In this document: positions 37,037 to 45,880 of the stretch, piece after piece
How positions within the stretch are numbered: the stretch's first letter is position 1
Layout: each line of letters opens with the position of its first letter
Assembly: GCF_009765225.1 (NCBI RefSeq)
Contig: NZ_VMSF01000001.1
Span: forward strand, 2,232,001 to 2,296,000
Length of the DNA: 64,000 bases
Origin: Leifsonia sp. AG29
GTDB lineage: Bacteria > Actinomycetota > Actinomycetes > Actinomycetales > Microbacteriaceae
Reading direction: 5' to 3'
Made by a program: the position numbers and the translations under genes
Notes under the pieces: generated by a model
The model's input: only the letters and a program-made list of their open reading frames with translations
What the model was told of the DNA's origin: nothing
Database searches by the model: none

Positions 37037-37092
37037 TCGAGAGGAGACCGGCGGGGCGGGGGCCACAGGGCGAGCCCCGCGAGCCCGCACCG

Positions 37093-37278
37093 CTACCAGT
37101 GGGGAGGGACGTCCCGGCGGAGGCGCTCGTCGTTCGATCCCCACGAGGGACTGTGGTCGCTGTCGCGCGGAGCGGACGGCCCGTCATCCCGCGGCTCGAC
37201 CTTGGGCGCCGGGTCGGAGCCCGGCGCACCGGCACGCTGGACGCGCCTGTGCCTTCGGGGACGCGGCTCCTCGCTCAT
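37093..37278 (-). CDS. Small conserved hypothetical protein with NDERLRxDVPPHW motif
   Basis: 61 residues, basic N-terminus (MSEEPRPRRHRRVQR), central Asp/Pro-rich stretch and a C-terminal GSNDERLRRDVPPHW. A C-terminal DERLxxDxPPHW occurs in many short actinobacterial proteins, so I take this as a real gene rather than shadow. No membrane segment or known catalytic motif. It lies 49 bp after the large helicase-like gene on the same strand. Confidence 0.6.
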   Translation of the reverse strand: MSEEPRPRRHRRVQRAGAPGSDPAPKVEPRDDGPSAPRDSDHSPSWGSNDERLRRDVPPHW

Positions 37279-37327
37279 CCCTCCACTCTACGGCGAGGGA
37301 CGGATACGCGGCCGCCCGCCGACCCGC

Positions 37328-40300
37328 TCAGACCGGCAGCGAGATCGGCGCCGTCACCGCGTCCGGCTCGCCCGCGCCGATGAGACGTGCGACCCGGCCG
37401 GCGACTGCCTCCGGGTCGGCGAACAGCTCGAAGCCGTGGACGCGCAGGTAGTGCCATCCGAGGCGGCGGAGGACGTCGGGGCGCAGGCGCAGCGACTCGC
37501 GGAGGCTCCCCTTGGCGACGTCGTCGTCGGTCTCGATGACCACGGCGCGGCCCTCGTGCGATGCGACGAGGGTCAGCTTGCCGCGGTAGCCGAGCTGGAC
37601 GTCCAGTCCCCGACGGGCGAGCCTCCGGGCCAGGTCGGCGACCATGGGGTCGGCGTCGGGGCTGAGGTATTCGGCAACCGGCGCCTGGAGGGTGTCGGCC
37701 TCGCTGAGCACCTGGGCGAGCGCGGCGATCCCGTGGCGCATCCGGGTGTCGTCGATGTCGTCCGGGTGGAAGCACGAGACGATGTCCATCCCGCGGCGCG
37801 CCCGGGTCATCCCGACCGCGAGGAGGCGGTCGCCACCCGGCTCGGCGAGCGCCCCGAAGTTCGACAGCAGCCGTCCGTGCGGGGTGCGCCCGTACCCGAT
37901 CGAGAACACGACCCGGTCGCGGCTCAGCCCGACGGACTGGTCGAGGGTGACGACCGTGAACGGCTCGGGCCGGTCGCCCAGGATGAACTCGCTGAGTTCG
38001 GTCCGCTTCGTGAACGCGGTCAGCACCGCCTGGTTGACCCGCACGGCGTGCCGGGCACTGGCGGTGATCACCATGAGCGACTCGCGGGGACGCTCGACCG
38101 CGTGCTTCAGGACGAGCTCGACGACCTTGGCGACCTCAGCGTCCGTGGACTCGACCGCGCCCGACTCGCTGTCCGGCATGCCCTGGCCGCCGCTGACGTA
38201 GTGCAGGGCGAGGCTGCCGTGACCGAGGTAGGTGCCGGCCCACGGGAGGGAGTCGATCATGCCGCCGTAGAAGCGGCGGTTGACGAGGTCGGCGAGGTCC
38301 TCGCCGCCGGCGCGGTAGCTGCGGCTGAGCGTGTACACCGGGAGGAGCTCGGAGAGGCGGGCGAGCGCGGACTCCGCGTGGAGCGCCTCCACGTCGTCGA
38401 CGCCCTCGACGGTGGTGCCGTACTCGTGCACGCCGATGTCGAAGCGCGACGGCGTCTGCGTGACCGGGTCGCCGAACGCGACGACCTGGCGGGCACGTCG
38501 GAGCACCGGCACGTTCTCGGCGAGGCTGGAGGCGCCGGCGTCGACCAGGACGACGGCGTCAAACGCGACGTCGCGGCCGATCGAGGGGACCTCGTACGGC
38601 GAGATGAGCCAGACCGGGGCGAGCGGGCGGGCGAGGTGCGGCGCGGCCTCGTTGAGCGTCGTGGCGGTCGGGTTCTCGGTCTTGAGGAGGCGCTTCAGCG
38701 CGGCGGCCTCGTCGGGCCAGTCGACGATGCCGATCTTCCAGGTCTCGGCGAGCATCCACGCGAGCTGCTTGCCGGTGGCGGAGGCGTGAGCCTCGTCGAC
38801 CAGCCGGAAATCGGCCTCGAGCCGGTCGAGCACACCGGTGTTGCCGTTGAGCAGGGCCCGGTCGGAGGCGAGCAGCGTCTCCAGCACGGACTGCCACCAG
38901 GCGAGCTCGAGCTCGGCGCTGACCTGTTCCTCGGGCACGTGACGGATCGAGAGGTCCGACAGGAGCGGGTCGAGGTCGAGTTCGCGGAGCCGGCCGAGCA
39001 GGGCGGTGCGCTCCTGGAGGTTCGCCAGCACCTCCGATTCGGCGGCGAGCCCGGCGACCTGGCGCGTGAGCTCGGCGACGGGCAGCGCAGCGAGCGAGTG
39101 CGGCGTGCCGGTGCGGCGGAGCGGGATGTCGAGCCGGGCGAGGTCCTCGGCGACGCGCTGGTAAGCGACCTGGACGTCGGCGATCCCGACGGGCACCTCG
39201 GGCACGACGCCGGCGACCGCGAACCGGTTCCAGAGGATCCGCTGCTGCTGGATCCGCCGGAGCGCTTCGTTCAGATCGGTGACGTGCACGCCCGGGCGGA
39301 CGCACTCGAGCGCGAGCTTGCGGAGGCGACGACGGTTGGCGCCGGACATGCTGGCCGACTCGCGGCGGGACGCCGTCGCCGAGATCAGCTCGGTCAGCGA
39401 CCGGTCGAACACCGAGGGCATGAACTTGTCGAGCGTCTCGCGGATGTCGGCGAGCAGCCGCAGGTAGACCCCGAGCTCGGCGATCGTCTCGAACGGGCGC
39501 ATGCGCGTCTGTCCGATGAGCGCGTTGGCGCGGTCGATCAGGCGGGGCAGTTCGGCCCGGTTGAGCTTCTTGGCGAGGTCGTGAGCGGAACGGCCCTCCT
39601 CCGTCGTGCCGAAGGAGGCGCCGTACCAGGGCGAGTCGTTCGGCCCGTAGCGGAACTCGCCGAGGCGCGCTGCGCGGATGAGGGCGTCCGCCGCCTCGGC
39701 CCGGTCGCTGGCGAGAGCCTCGATCGAGCGGCGTCCGAGACGGGCCGTCGTCGCGGGCGGCGAGGCCAGAGCAGACAGGCGCGACAGCTCGCGGAGCGCG
39801 TCGAGCACGGAGACCTTGAGGACGGGATCGCGGCGCGTCAGGGCCGACCGGTAGTCGACGAGCACCTTGCGGAGACGCACGAGCGCCTCGTCGACGTCGG
39901 TGACGCGCGGCTGCGTGGCCTTCTCGTTGCGGCTGATCGACTGGATGAGATCGCGGCGCAGGGTGCGCGGCGTCACAGCGAGGCCGGGGAGGCCCGCGCG
40001 GGTGAAGCGCTGGGCGATGTCGTCGAGGCTCGAGCGTCGCGGGCTGACGACCAGCACGCGCTTGTGCTGAGCCACGAGAGTGCCGACCGCGTTGACGATG
40101 GTCTGCGTCCCACCGGTGCCCGGGAGGGTCTTCACCACGACGGAGTTGCCGGTCGCGATCTGGGCGATCACCGCCTCCTGGGCCTCATCTGCGTCGAGGA
40201 GGAGCGTGTCGGTCGCCGGCGGCCGCTCGTCCTGACGGACGGGCTCGACCGGGTTGAAGGCGCTCTCGATGCCGGTGCGCGCGGTCGGGTTGCCGGCCAG

Positions 40301-41047
40301 CGCGTCGAGGATCGGGGCGTCGAGGTCCTCCGCCTCGGCACGCAGAGCGGGGGCGACGTCGACGAACGAGGAGGCGACGAGCCGGGGCTGCACGTTGAAC
40401 CACGGGAGGTGCGAGGTGAGACCGCGGAGCCGGTCGATGACGGGCTGCGGCTTGAACACGCCGTTGCTCACGGCGAGCGCGACGAACGCGTCGGCGTCGA
40501 GCGTGATCTGGAACTGCTCGGACAGGGCCCGGGCGAGCTCGGGGTTCAGGAAGGTCCGGCCCTTGAGCTTCAGCTCGAAGTCGCGGCCGTAGCGGCGGAT
40601 CGCGAGCGGACGCAGGAGGATCGGCGCGGTGAACTCGTCGCCGCCGTGCCGCCACTGGGCGAGCCCGATCGCGAGGTGGATGGCCTCGATGCCGCGCACC
40701 TCCCGCAGCTCGATGCCCTTGGCGGTGATCGCGCTCGCCGCCGCGCGCGCGGTCCGGAGGGCGAGCTCGTCGCGGATGAGGCTCGACAGGAGGGTGCTCT
40801 GCCCGGTGATGAACTGCGGGAGACCACCCGGGTGGGTCGTGCTCAGCTCGATGCGCGTCCGCGGGCTGTCCTCGAAGTGCAGGAGCGGGGAGTCGCCTCC
40901 GATGGCGGCGATCTCGTCCCGCCAGCGCTGCCAGACGGGCTCGGCGATGTTGCCGGCGACCAGGGCGGGATCGCCGAGGCTCAGCTTGTGCGGAGCAGTG
41001 GTGGAACGTGGATGGAGGGCGTCCTCTTCCGGGATGCCCGACGTCAC
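37328..41047 (-). CDS. SF1-helicase-like giant protein with degenerate ATPase motifs and REase-like C-terminus
   Basis: 1239 residues (1251 if a GTG at 41083 is used; the GTG at 41047 has a GAGGA site). Residues 300-1140 follow an SF1 helicase: ADEAQEAVIAQI Q-motif, Walker A position, PRRSSLDDIA, Walker B position DAVVLVDAGASS, GDPVTQTP, and VGMTRARRGMD as motif VI. Walker A reads LPGTGGTQT, with Gly313 where GKT lysine is expected, and the DE of Walker B is DA, so ATP hydrolysis is unlikely. The last 90 residues resemble the MTES_1575 REase-like domain (VVIETDDDVAKGSLRES, LRRLGWHYLRVHGFELFADP), also with altered core residues. A structural or regulatory role in nucleic acid conflict is conceivable; function unknown. 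Confidence 0.75.
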   Translation of the reverse strand: MTSGIPEEDALHPRSTTAPHKLSLGDPALVAGNIAEPVWQRWRDEIAAIGGDSPLLHFEDSPRTRIELSTTHPGGLPQFITGQSTLLSSLIRDELALRTARAAASAITAKGIELREVRGIEAIHLAIGLAQWRHGGDEFTAPILLRPLAIRRYGRDFELKLKGRTFLNPELARALSEQFQITLDADAFVALAVSNGVFKPQPVIDRLRGLTSHLPWFNVQPRLVASSFVDVAPALRAEAEDLDAPILDALAGNPTARTGIESAFNPVEPVRQDERPPATDTLLLDADEAQEAVIAQIATGNSVVVKTLPGTGGTQTIVNAVGTLVAQHKRVLVVSPRRSSLDDIAQRFTRAGLPGLAVTPRTLRRDLIQSISRNEKATQPRVTDVDEALVRLRKVLVDYRSALTRRDPVLKVSVLDALRELSRLSALASPPATTARLGRRSIEALASDRAEAADALIRAARLGEFRYGPNDSPWYGASFGTTEEGRSAHDLAKKLNRAELPRLIDRANALIGQTRMRPFETIAELGVYLRLLADIRETLDKFMPSVFDRSLTELISATASRRESASMSGANRRRLRKLALECVRPGVHVTDLNEALRRIQQQRILWNRFAVAGVVPEVPVGIADVQVAYQRVAEDLARLDIPLRRTGTPHSLAALPVAELTRQVAGLAAESEVLANLQERTALLGRLRELDLDPLLSDLSIRHVPEEQVSAELELAWWQSVLETLLASDRALLNGNTGVLDRLEADFRLVDEAHASATGKQLAWMLAETWKIGIVDWPDEAAALKRLLKTENPTATTLNEAAPHLARPLAPVWLISPYEVPSIGRDVAFDAVVLVDAGASSLAENVPVLRRARQVVAFGDPVTQTPSRFDIGVHEYGTTVEGVDDVEALHAESALARLSELLPVYTLSRSYRAGGEDLADLVNRRFYGGMIDSLPWAGTYLGHGSLALHYVSGGQGMPDSESGAVESTDAEVAKVVELVLKHAVERPRESLMVITASARHAVRVNQAVLTAFTKRTELSEFILGDRPEPFTVVTLDQSVGLSRDRVVFSIGYGRTPHGRLLSNFGALAEPGGDRLLAVGMTRARRGMDIVSCFHPDDIDDTRMRHGIAALAQVLSEADTLQAPVAEYLSPDADPMVADLARRLARRGLDVQLGYRGKLTLVASHEGRAVVIETDDDVAKGSLRESLRLRPDVLRRLGWHYLRVHGFELFADPEAVAGRVARLIGAGEPDAVTAPISLPV

Positions 41048-41145
41048 GTCGTCATCCTCGTTCTTCCTGTCCAGTCGCCACACACGGACACCCTACGTGC
41101 AGATGTCCCGCACTCCCGGGAAATCGCGCGGGTTTCGCGCCAATA

Positions 41146-42387
41146 TCACGTCCGCGGCCCGCGGAGGAAGACCAGGGCGCTCGCGCCGCACACGAGATAG
41201 AGGGAGGCCTGCGCATCGAGCACGGGCACGACCGGGACGAGGCCGGCCAGCACGCCGCCCAGCAGGAGGCTGATCCCCTGCGCTCCGGTGGAGAGCGTCG
41301 TGACCGCGGCGATCACGCGGCCGAGTGCTGGCGCGGGCGTCACCGTCTGAACGAGCGTGATCTCCCCCGCCTCCGTGGCGACCGCGGGGATGCCCATGGC
41401 GATGAACAACCCGGCGTAGACGGCCAGCGCGGTGGTAACGGGTGCGAGGTTCCAGGTCAGGAGGGACAGCGCGCCGAAGACGAGGTACCCGACACCGATG
41501 AGGAGGCGCGGGCTGAGCCGGCGGATCAGCACTCCGGCGGTGAGGCCGCCGAGCACTCCCCCGATCGCCTGGACACCGCGCAGCACCCCGACGCCCGTGC
41601 CGCCCGCACCGAGATCGTGGGTCACGTAGACGAGGACGAGGACGACGAAGAGGCCCTGCGCCACGCTGCCGAGCGCCGCGATGACCGAGAGGGTTCGCAG
41701 GGTGCCGTTCCGCCACAGCAAGGCGAGCCCCTCCCTCCACTCGCGCAGCAGCCTTCGCTCGGCATCGGTCGCGCGATCGGCCGCGCTCGCCGGGGCAGAG
41801 ACCCGAGCGCGACTCAGCGCGACGAGCCCCGCGGTGACGACGAAGCTCGCCGCGTCGACGAGGACGACGCCCGGAAGCCCCCACACCGCGAACGCCAGAC
41901 CGCCCAGCGGCGACCCGATGAGCCGGGCCAGGTTGTCGCTCACCGCGATGAGCCCGTTGGCGCGGCCGAGCTCCGGCGCCTCGACGAGCCTCGGCACGAG
42001 AGCCCTGCGTGCGGGGTTCATCACCGCGCCGAGGAGGGACTCGACCGCCGCCACGCCGTAGACGATCCACATCCGGTCGGCGCTCGCGGCCAGCAACGGG
42101 AGGAGCAGAACGCCCTGGAGGCACGCCACCGCGATCATCGTGCGGCGATGGTCCCAACGGTCGACGAGAACGCCGAGGAAGCTCCCGGTGAGCAGCATCG
42201 GCACGAGCTCGACGAGGAACACGGTGGAGGCGCCGAGCGGCGACCCCGTGGCCGCGAGGGCGAACAGCGGCAGCGCGATCATGAGCAGCCAGTCGCCGGC
42301 GTCGGAGACGAGCCCGGCCGTCCAGATGAGGGCGAAGTCGCGCCGGAGGAGCGGGGAGCGGGAGCGAGGCGCGACGAGCGAGGTCAC
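41146..42387 (-). CDS. MFS transporter (ArsR-linked)
   Basis: 413-residue major facilitator protein. LLRRDFALIWTAGLVSDAGDWLL and SFLGVLVDRWDHRRTM (helix 2-3 loop) mark the N-half; RLSPRLLIGVGYLVFG marks the C-half. It resembles MdtH/enterobactin-exporter-like actinobacterial MFS proteins. Its ATG overlaps the arsR stop by 4 bases, so it is the regulated cargo of that repressor. Substrate, perhaps a drug or siderophore, is unknown. Confidence 0.87.
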   Translation of the reverse strand: MTSLVAPRSRSPLLRRDFALIWTAGLVSDAGDWLLMIALPLFALAATGSPLGASTVFLVELVPMLLTGSFLGVLVDRWDHRRTMIAVACLQGVLLLPLLAASADRMWIVYGVAAVESLLGAVMNPARRALVPRLVEAPELGRANGLIAVSDNLARLIGSPLGGLAFAVWGLPGVVLVDAASFVVTAGLVALSRARVSAPASAADRATDAERRLLREWREGLALLWRNGTLRTLSVIAALGSVAQGLFVVLVLVYVTHDLGAGGTGVGVLRGVQAIGGVLGGLTAGVLIRRLSPRLLIGVGYLVFGALSLLTWNLAPVTTALAVYAGLFIAMGIPAVATEAGEITLVQTVTPAPALGRVIAAVTTLSTGAQGISLLLGGVLAGLVPVVPVLDAQASLYLVCGASALVFLRGPRT

Positions 42388-43025
42388 GGGTGCTCCTCCG
42401 GTTCGTCGACCCGGGAGGCGGCTCGTGCGGCCTTCTCGGCGTCAGGGTGGCGGAACGCGTTCAGGTGCAGCGCGACGATGTCGCTTTCGTCGGGAGCATC
42501 CGTCCGGGTCAGGGCGATGAACGGCCGGATCAGGGCGTCGAGCCGCTCGCCGAGTCCGCGGAGTTCGTCCGGCGAGATGCGAAGGGCGTAGCCCGACAGG
42601 ATCGATGCCTCGCGCCACTCCTCGGGCTGATCGTCGCGTTGGGCGATCGAGCGGTGCACGAGGTCGGCCTCCTCATCGACCTGCCGGTCGGCGAGGAAGC
42701 GCTCGACGGTGTCGGTTCCCAGCCGGAACGCGGGATCGCCGCTGCGGCCGAACTCCAGCCCGGTGGCCGTGGACCGCCAGGGTCGCTCGCGGCCGTCCGT
42801 CGCCTCCACCGACTCGACGAGACCGAAGCGGGCCAGGGTGCGCAGGTGGTAGCTGCAGTTGGAGCCGGTCGACCCGACCACCTCGGCGCATTGACTGGCC
42901 GTCCGCGGGCCGAAGGTCATGAGGTGGTCGAGGAGCGCGAGCCGGAGAGGATGCGCCAGCGCACGCAGCGCGCGCGGGTCGGTGACCGTCGTGCGGTGCT
43001 CGGGGCGAGCCGATGTGAAAGACAT
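42384..43025 (-). CDS. ArsR/SmtB-type winged-helix regulator
   Basis: 213 residues. The DNA-binding domain is at the N-terminus: ALRALAHPLRLALLDHLMTFG, PRTASQCAEVVGSTGSNCSYHLRTLARFGLV. The C-terminal half (about residues 110-200) is a non-metal-binding helical domain typical of larger ArsR-like regulators of MFS genes. It heads the operon with the MFS. Its start codon lies inside a perfect 8-bp-arm palindrome, pointing to autoregulation. Confidence 0.88.
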   Translation of the reverse strand: MSFTSARPEHRTTVTDPRALRALAHPLRLALLDHLMTFGPRTASQCAEVVGSTGSNCSYHLRTLARFGLVESVEATDGRERPWRSTATGLEFGRSGDPAFRLGTDTVERFLADRQVDEEADLVHRSIAQRDDQPEEWREASILSGYALRISPDELRGLGERLDALIRPFIALTRTDAPDESDIVALHLNAFRHPDAEKAARAASRVDEPEEHP

Positions 43026-43034
43026 GTTTCACAT
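43013..43034. promoter_or_regulatory. ArsR operator overlapping its own start codon
   Basis: ATGTGAAA, GACATG, TTTCACAT: 8-bp perfect arms around a 6-bp spacer that contains the arsR ATG (43023-43025, minus strand). A further half-site TTTCACGT follows at 43051-43058. Little leader is possible, which fits a leaderless or nearly leaderless transcript. Confidence 0.65.
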
Positions 43035-43099
43035 TGTCCGGAGCGGTTTCTTTCACGTCAAGCGGGAATGCAGGCGCCGGGGCTACGTTGTTGACCGAT

Positions 43100-44545
43100 A
43101 TGAACGAACCCACCCGAGCGAGCGTCGGCTTCCGGTCGGAGCGCGGCCCCATCCTGATCGCGCTGATGCTGACGACCGGACTGGTCGCGATCGACTCGAC
43201 GATCCTCGCCACGGCCGTCCCGTCGATCGTCAAGGACCTCGGCGGATTCGCTTCGTTCCCGTGGCTGTTCTCCGTCTACCTCCTCGCGCAGGCCGTGTCC
43301 GTGCCGGTCTACGCGAAGCTCTCCGACACCGTGGGGCGGAAGCCGATCGTCCTCGTCGGCATCGGGCTGTTCTTCCTCGGGTCGGTGCTCTGCGGATTCG
43401 CCTGGAGCATGCCCGCGCTCATCGCGTTCCGCGCCGTGCAGGGCCTCGGGGCCGGCGCGATCCAGCCGATGTCGATGACCATCGCCGGAGACATCTACAC
43501 CCTGGCCGAGCGCGCCAAGACGCAGGGTTACCTCGCCAGCGTCTGGGCGATCTCCTCCGTCGTCGGGCCGACCCTGGGCGGGGTGTTCGCCCAGTTCCTG
43601 TCCTGGCGCTGGATCTTCTTCGTCAACGTGCCTCTCTGCATCCTGGCCGCCTGGATGCTGATCCGCAGCTTCCACGAGAGCATCGAGCGGAAGCGTCACC
43701 GCATCGACTATGCGGGCTCGATCCTTCTGACCGCGGGCATGACCCTCCTGATCCTCGCTGTTCTCGAGGGCGGCCAGGCGTGGGCGTGGAACTCGATCTG
43801 GAGCATCGGCTCGTTCGCGCTCGGCGGCCTGCTGCTCGTCGCGTTCGTTCTCGTCGAGCGGCGCGCCGAAGAGCCGGTGCTGCCGCTCTGGGTGTTCTCG
43901 CGGCGCCTCCTCGTCACGACGACGCTCATCTCGCTCGGCGTCGGGGCCATCCTCATCGGCCTCACCTCGTACGTGCCGACCTACCTGGAGGCGACGACCG
44001 GCGCCGCGCCCCTGGTCGCCGGTCTGGCCGTGGCGGCGCTCACCCTCGGGTGGCCGATCGCCGCCAGCGTGTCCGGGCGCTTCTACCTGCGCATCGGCTT
44101 CCGGAACACCGCGCTGCTCGGAACCGGGATCGCGATCGTGGGCTCCATCACGCTCGCGGCCACCTCCCTCCACCCGTCGGTGCTGTTCGTGGCGGTCAGC
44201 TGCTTCATCGTCGGGCTCGGCATGGGCCTGATCGCCACGCCGACCCTCATCGCCGCCCAGTCGAGCGTCGCGTGGAACGAGCGCGGGGTCGTCACCGGCA
44301 GCAACATGTTCGCGCGCTCGATCGGCAGCGCCGTCGGCGTCGCCGTCTTCGGAGCGATCGCCAACGCGGTTATCGGCGCGACGGGAGGCGGACCCCACGA
44401 CCCGGCGGCGGTCCAGGCCGCGTCGACCTCGGTCTTCGTCGCCGTCGCCGTCGCCGCGGTGCTGACCATCGTGGCCGGCATCGCGATGCCGTCGACCCGC
44501 GTCGAGGACATGCAGATCCACCGGGCGCCGGCCGCGGCGGACTGA
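43100..44545 (+). CDS. DHA2-type (14-TMS) MFS drug transporter
   Basis: 481 residues, longer than 12-helix MFS and consistent with 14 segments of the EmrB/QacA class. Motif A/C-type sequences are VAIDSTILATAVPSIVKDL, YAKLSDTVGRKPIV, and WAISSVVGPTLGGVF ahead of LSWRWIFFVNVP. It likely exports hydrophobic drugs with proton antiport. The ATG at 43100 is the most natural start. It is divergent from arsR, so the operator at 43013-43034 may also influence it. Confidence 0.9.
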   Translation: MNEPTRASVGFRSERGPILIALMLTTGLVAIDSTILATAVPSIVKDLGGFASFPWLFSVYLLAQAVSVPVYAKLSDTVGRKPIVLVGIGLFFLGSVLCGFAWSMPALIAFRAVQGLGAGAIQPMSMTIAGDIYTLAERAKTQGYLASVWAISSVVGPTLGGVFAQFLSWRWIFFVNVPLCILAAWMLIRSFHESIERKRHRIDYAGSILLTAGMTLLILAVLEGGQAWAWNSIWSIGSFALGGLLLVAFVLVERRAEEPVLPLWVFSRRLLVTTTLISLGVGAILIGLTSYVPTYLEATTGAAPLVAGLAVAALTLGWPIAASVSGRFYLRIGFRNTALLGTGIAIVGSITLAATSLHPSVLFVAVSCFIVGLGMGLIATPTLIAAQSSVAWNERGVVTGSNMFARSIGSAVGVAVFGAIANAVIGATGGGPHDPAAVQAASTSVFVAVAVAAVLTIVAGIAMPSTRVEDMQIHRAPAAAD

Positions 44546-44576
44546 GCCCGGGGGTGGGGGCTGACGGCTCCGGCCG

Positions 44577-44932
44577 GCGCCTCCCGCCCACATTCGTGCT
44601 GAACGTGGGCTCTGCGCGCCGTCGCACCCCGTCCCGCTCTCGGCGGATTCGTGCCGAATGTAGGTGGGGAGGCGCCTCCCGCCCACATTCGTGCTGAACG
44701 TGGGCTCTGCGCGCCGTCGCGCGCCGTCCCGCTCTCGGCGGATTCGTGCCGAATGTGGGTGGGGAGGCGCCTCCCGCCCACATTCGTGCTGAACGTCGGC
44801 TTTGCGCGCCGTCGCGCCCCGTCCCGCTCTCAGCGGATTCGTGCCGAATGTAGGTGGGGAGGCGCCTCCCGCCCACATTCGTGCTGAACGTCGGCTCTGC
44901 GCGCCGTCGCACCCCGTCCCGCTCTCGGCGAG
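44577..44932. repeat. 95-bp tandem repeat array, 3.7 copies
   Basis: CTCCCGCCCACATTCGTGCTGAACGT recurs exactly every 95 bp, starting at 44581, 44676, 44771 and 44866; copies differ at only a few positions. Each unit has three dyads: CCCACATTC/GAACGTGGG, ATTCG-TGC-CGAAT and the 14-bp GGGAGGCGCCTCCC. It lies between the MFS stop and the gntR promoter; open frames there are artefacts. The remainder of the spacer to 45070 shows nothing recognisable. Confidence 0.92.
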
Positions 44933-45075
44933 TCGGCACCTCCGCTGCGCAGGGAGGCCGCCTGCGGCCGGCGCACGCGGATCCTCCTCCGTAACCCGAC
45001 ACGCACCCGCGTGTCGCGCCGTTTCTCCTCCCTCCTCCACCACCGCGCACGGACCACCCCGGCCGCATGCTACTG

Positions 45076-45099
45076 TGGTCCGACCACATGGTCCGACCA
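45076..45099. promoter_or_regulatory. Twin FadR/LldR-type operators
   Basis: TGGTCCGACCA occurs twice, at 45076-45086 and 45089-45099, 13 bp apart. Each fits the GntR/FadR consensus TGGTNNNACCA. They directly precede the AGGAGG ribosome site and ATG of the gntR gene, so binding would block expression of the lactate operon. Confidence 0.8.
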
Positions 45100-45110
45100 C
45101 AGGAGGCCGC

Positions 45111-45872
45111 ATGACCGCCGAGCCCCGCGCCTGGGAGGGCGTGCTCGCGCACATCGAGGCGCAGCTCGTCGACGGCCGACTGCACCCCGGCGATCACCTT
45201 CCCGCCGAGCGAGCGCTGTCGGCCGAGCTCGGCGTCGCCCGCTCCAGCGTGCGGGAGGCGATCCGGGTGCTGGAGGCGATGGGTCTCGTCCGAACGCAGA
45301 CCGGTTCGGGGCCGAGCTCAGGCGCGATCATCGTGGCTCGGCCGGTCGGAGGGATGCAGGCCCTGATGCGCCTCCAGGTCGCTGCGTCCGGGTTTCCGGT
45401 CGCCGATGTGGTCCGCACGCGACTCCTCCTCGAGACCTCCGTCGCCGCTGATCTGGCCGCGACCGGCACGGATGCCGCCCTCGGCGAAGCGCTCGAGCTC
45501 CTCGATGCGATGGACGACACCGCTCTGACGCCCGAGGAGTTCCTCGCCCTCGACGCCCAGTTCCACCTCGCGCTCGCCGAGGCCGCCGGCAACGCGGTGG
45601 TGGCGGCGACCATGGCCGGGCTCCGCACCTCCATCGAGGGCTACGTCCTCGCTGGCGCTGCTCGGCTCCCCGATTGGGCGGCCATGGCGCGCAGGCTCCG
45701 CTCGGAGCACCGAGGCATCGTCGCCGCGATCTCCGCGGGTGACGCAGCGAGCGCGCACGCGCTCATCCACGACCACATCAGCGGCTACTACCGCGACGCC
45801 GCGCCCGAGCAGTCGGCCGCGCGCACCGAACCCGCCCCTTCCCCCGTCCCGTCCGCCCCTCAGACCCGTTAG
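45111..45872 (+). CDS. GntR/FadR family regulator of the lactate operon (LldR-like)
   Basis: 253 residues. Winged helix: [42 protein letters not shown] with the GntR signature. The all-helical FCD ligand domain covers about residues 90-225. Start ATG at 45111 after AGGAGG; a longer open frame reaches into the repeat array but has no site. It is 8 bp before the L-lactate dehydrogenase gene and after twin operators, so lactate-responsive autorepression is very likely. Confidence 0.9.
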   Translation: MTAEPRAWEGVLAHIEAQLVDGRLHPGDHLPAERALSAELGVARSSVREAIRVLEAMGLVRTQTGSGPSSGAIIVARPVGGMQALMRLQVAASGFPVADVVRTRLLLETSVAADLAATGTDAALGEALELLDAMDDTALTPEEFLALDAQFHLALAEAAGNAVVAATMAGLRTSIEGYVLAGAARLPDWAAMARRLRSEHRGIVAAISAGDAASAHALIHDHISGYYRDAAPEQSAARTEPAPSPVPSAPQTR

Positions 45873-45880
45873 GTTCCGAC

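Noticed and set aside
37202-41200. A 1332-codon plus-strand frame opposite the helicase-like gene
   Set aside because: Same composition artefact; it also crosses the small gene at 37093-37278 and has no protein family signal.
44577-44932. Possible CRISPR array
   Set aside because: Units are direct 95-bp repeats without short constant repeats and unique spacers, and no cas gene is near.
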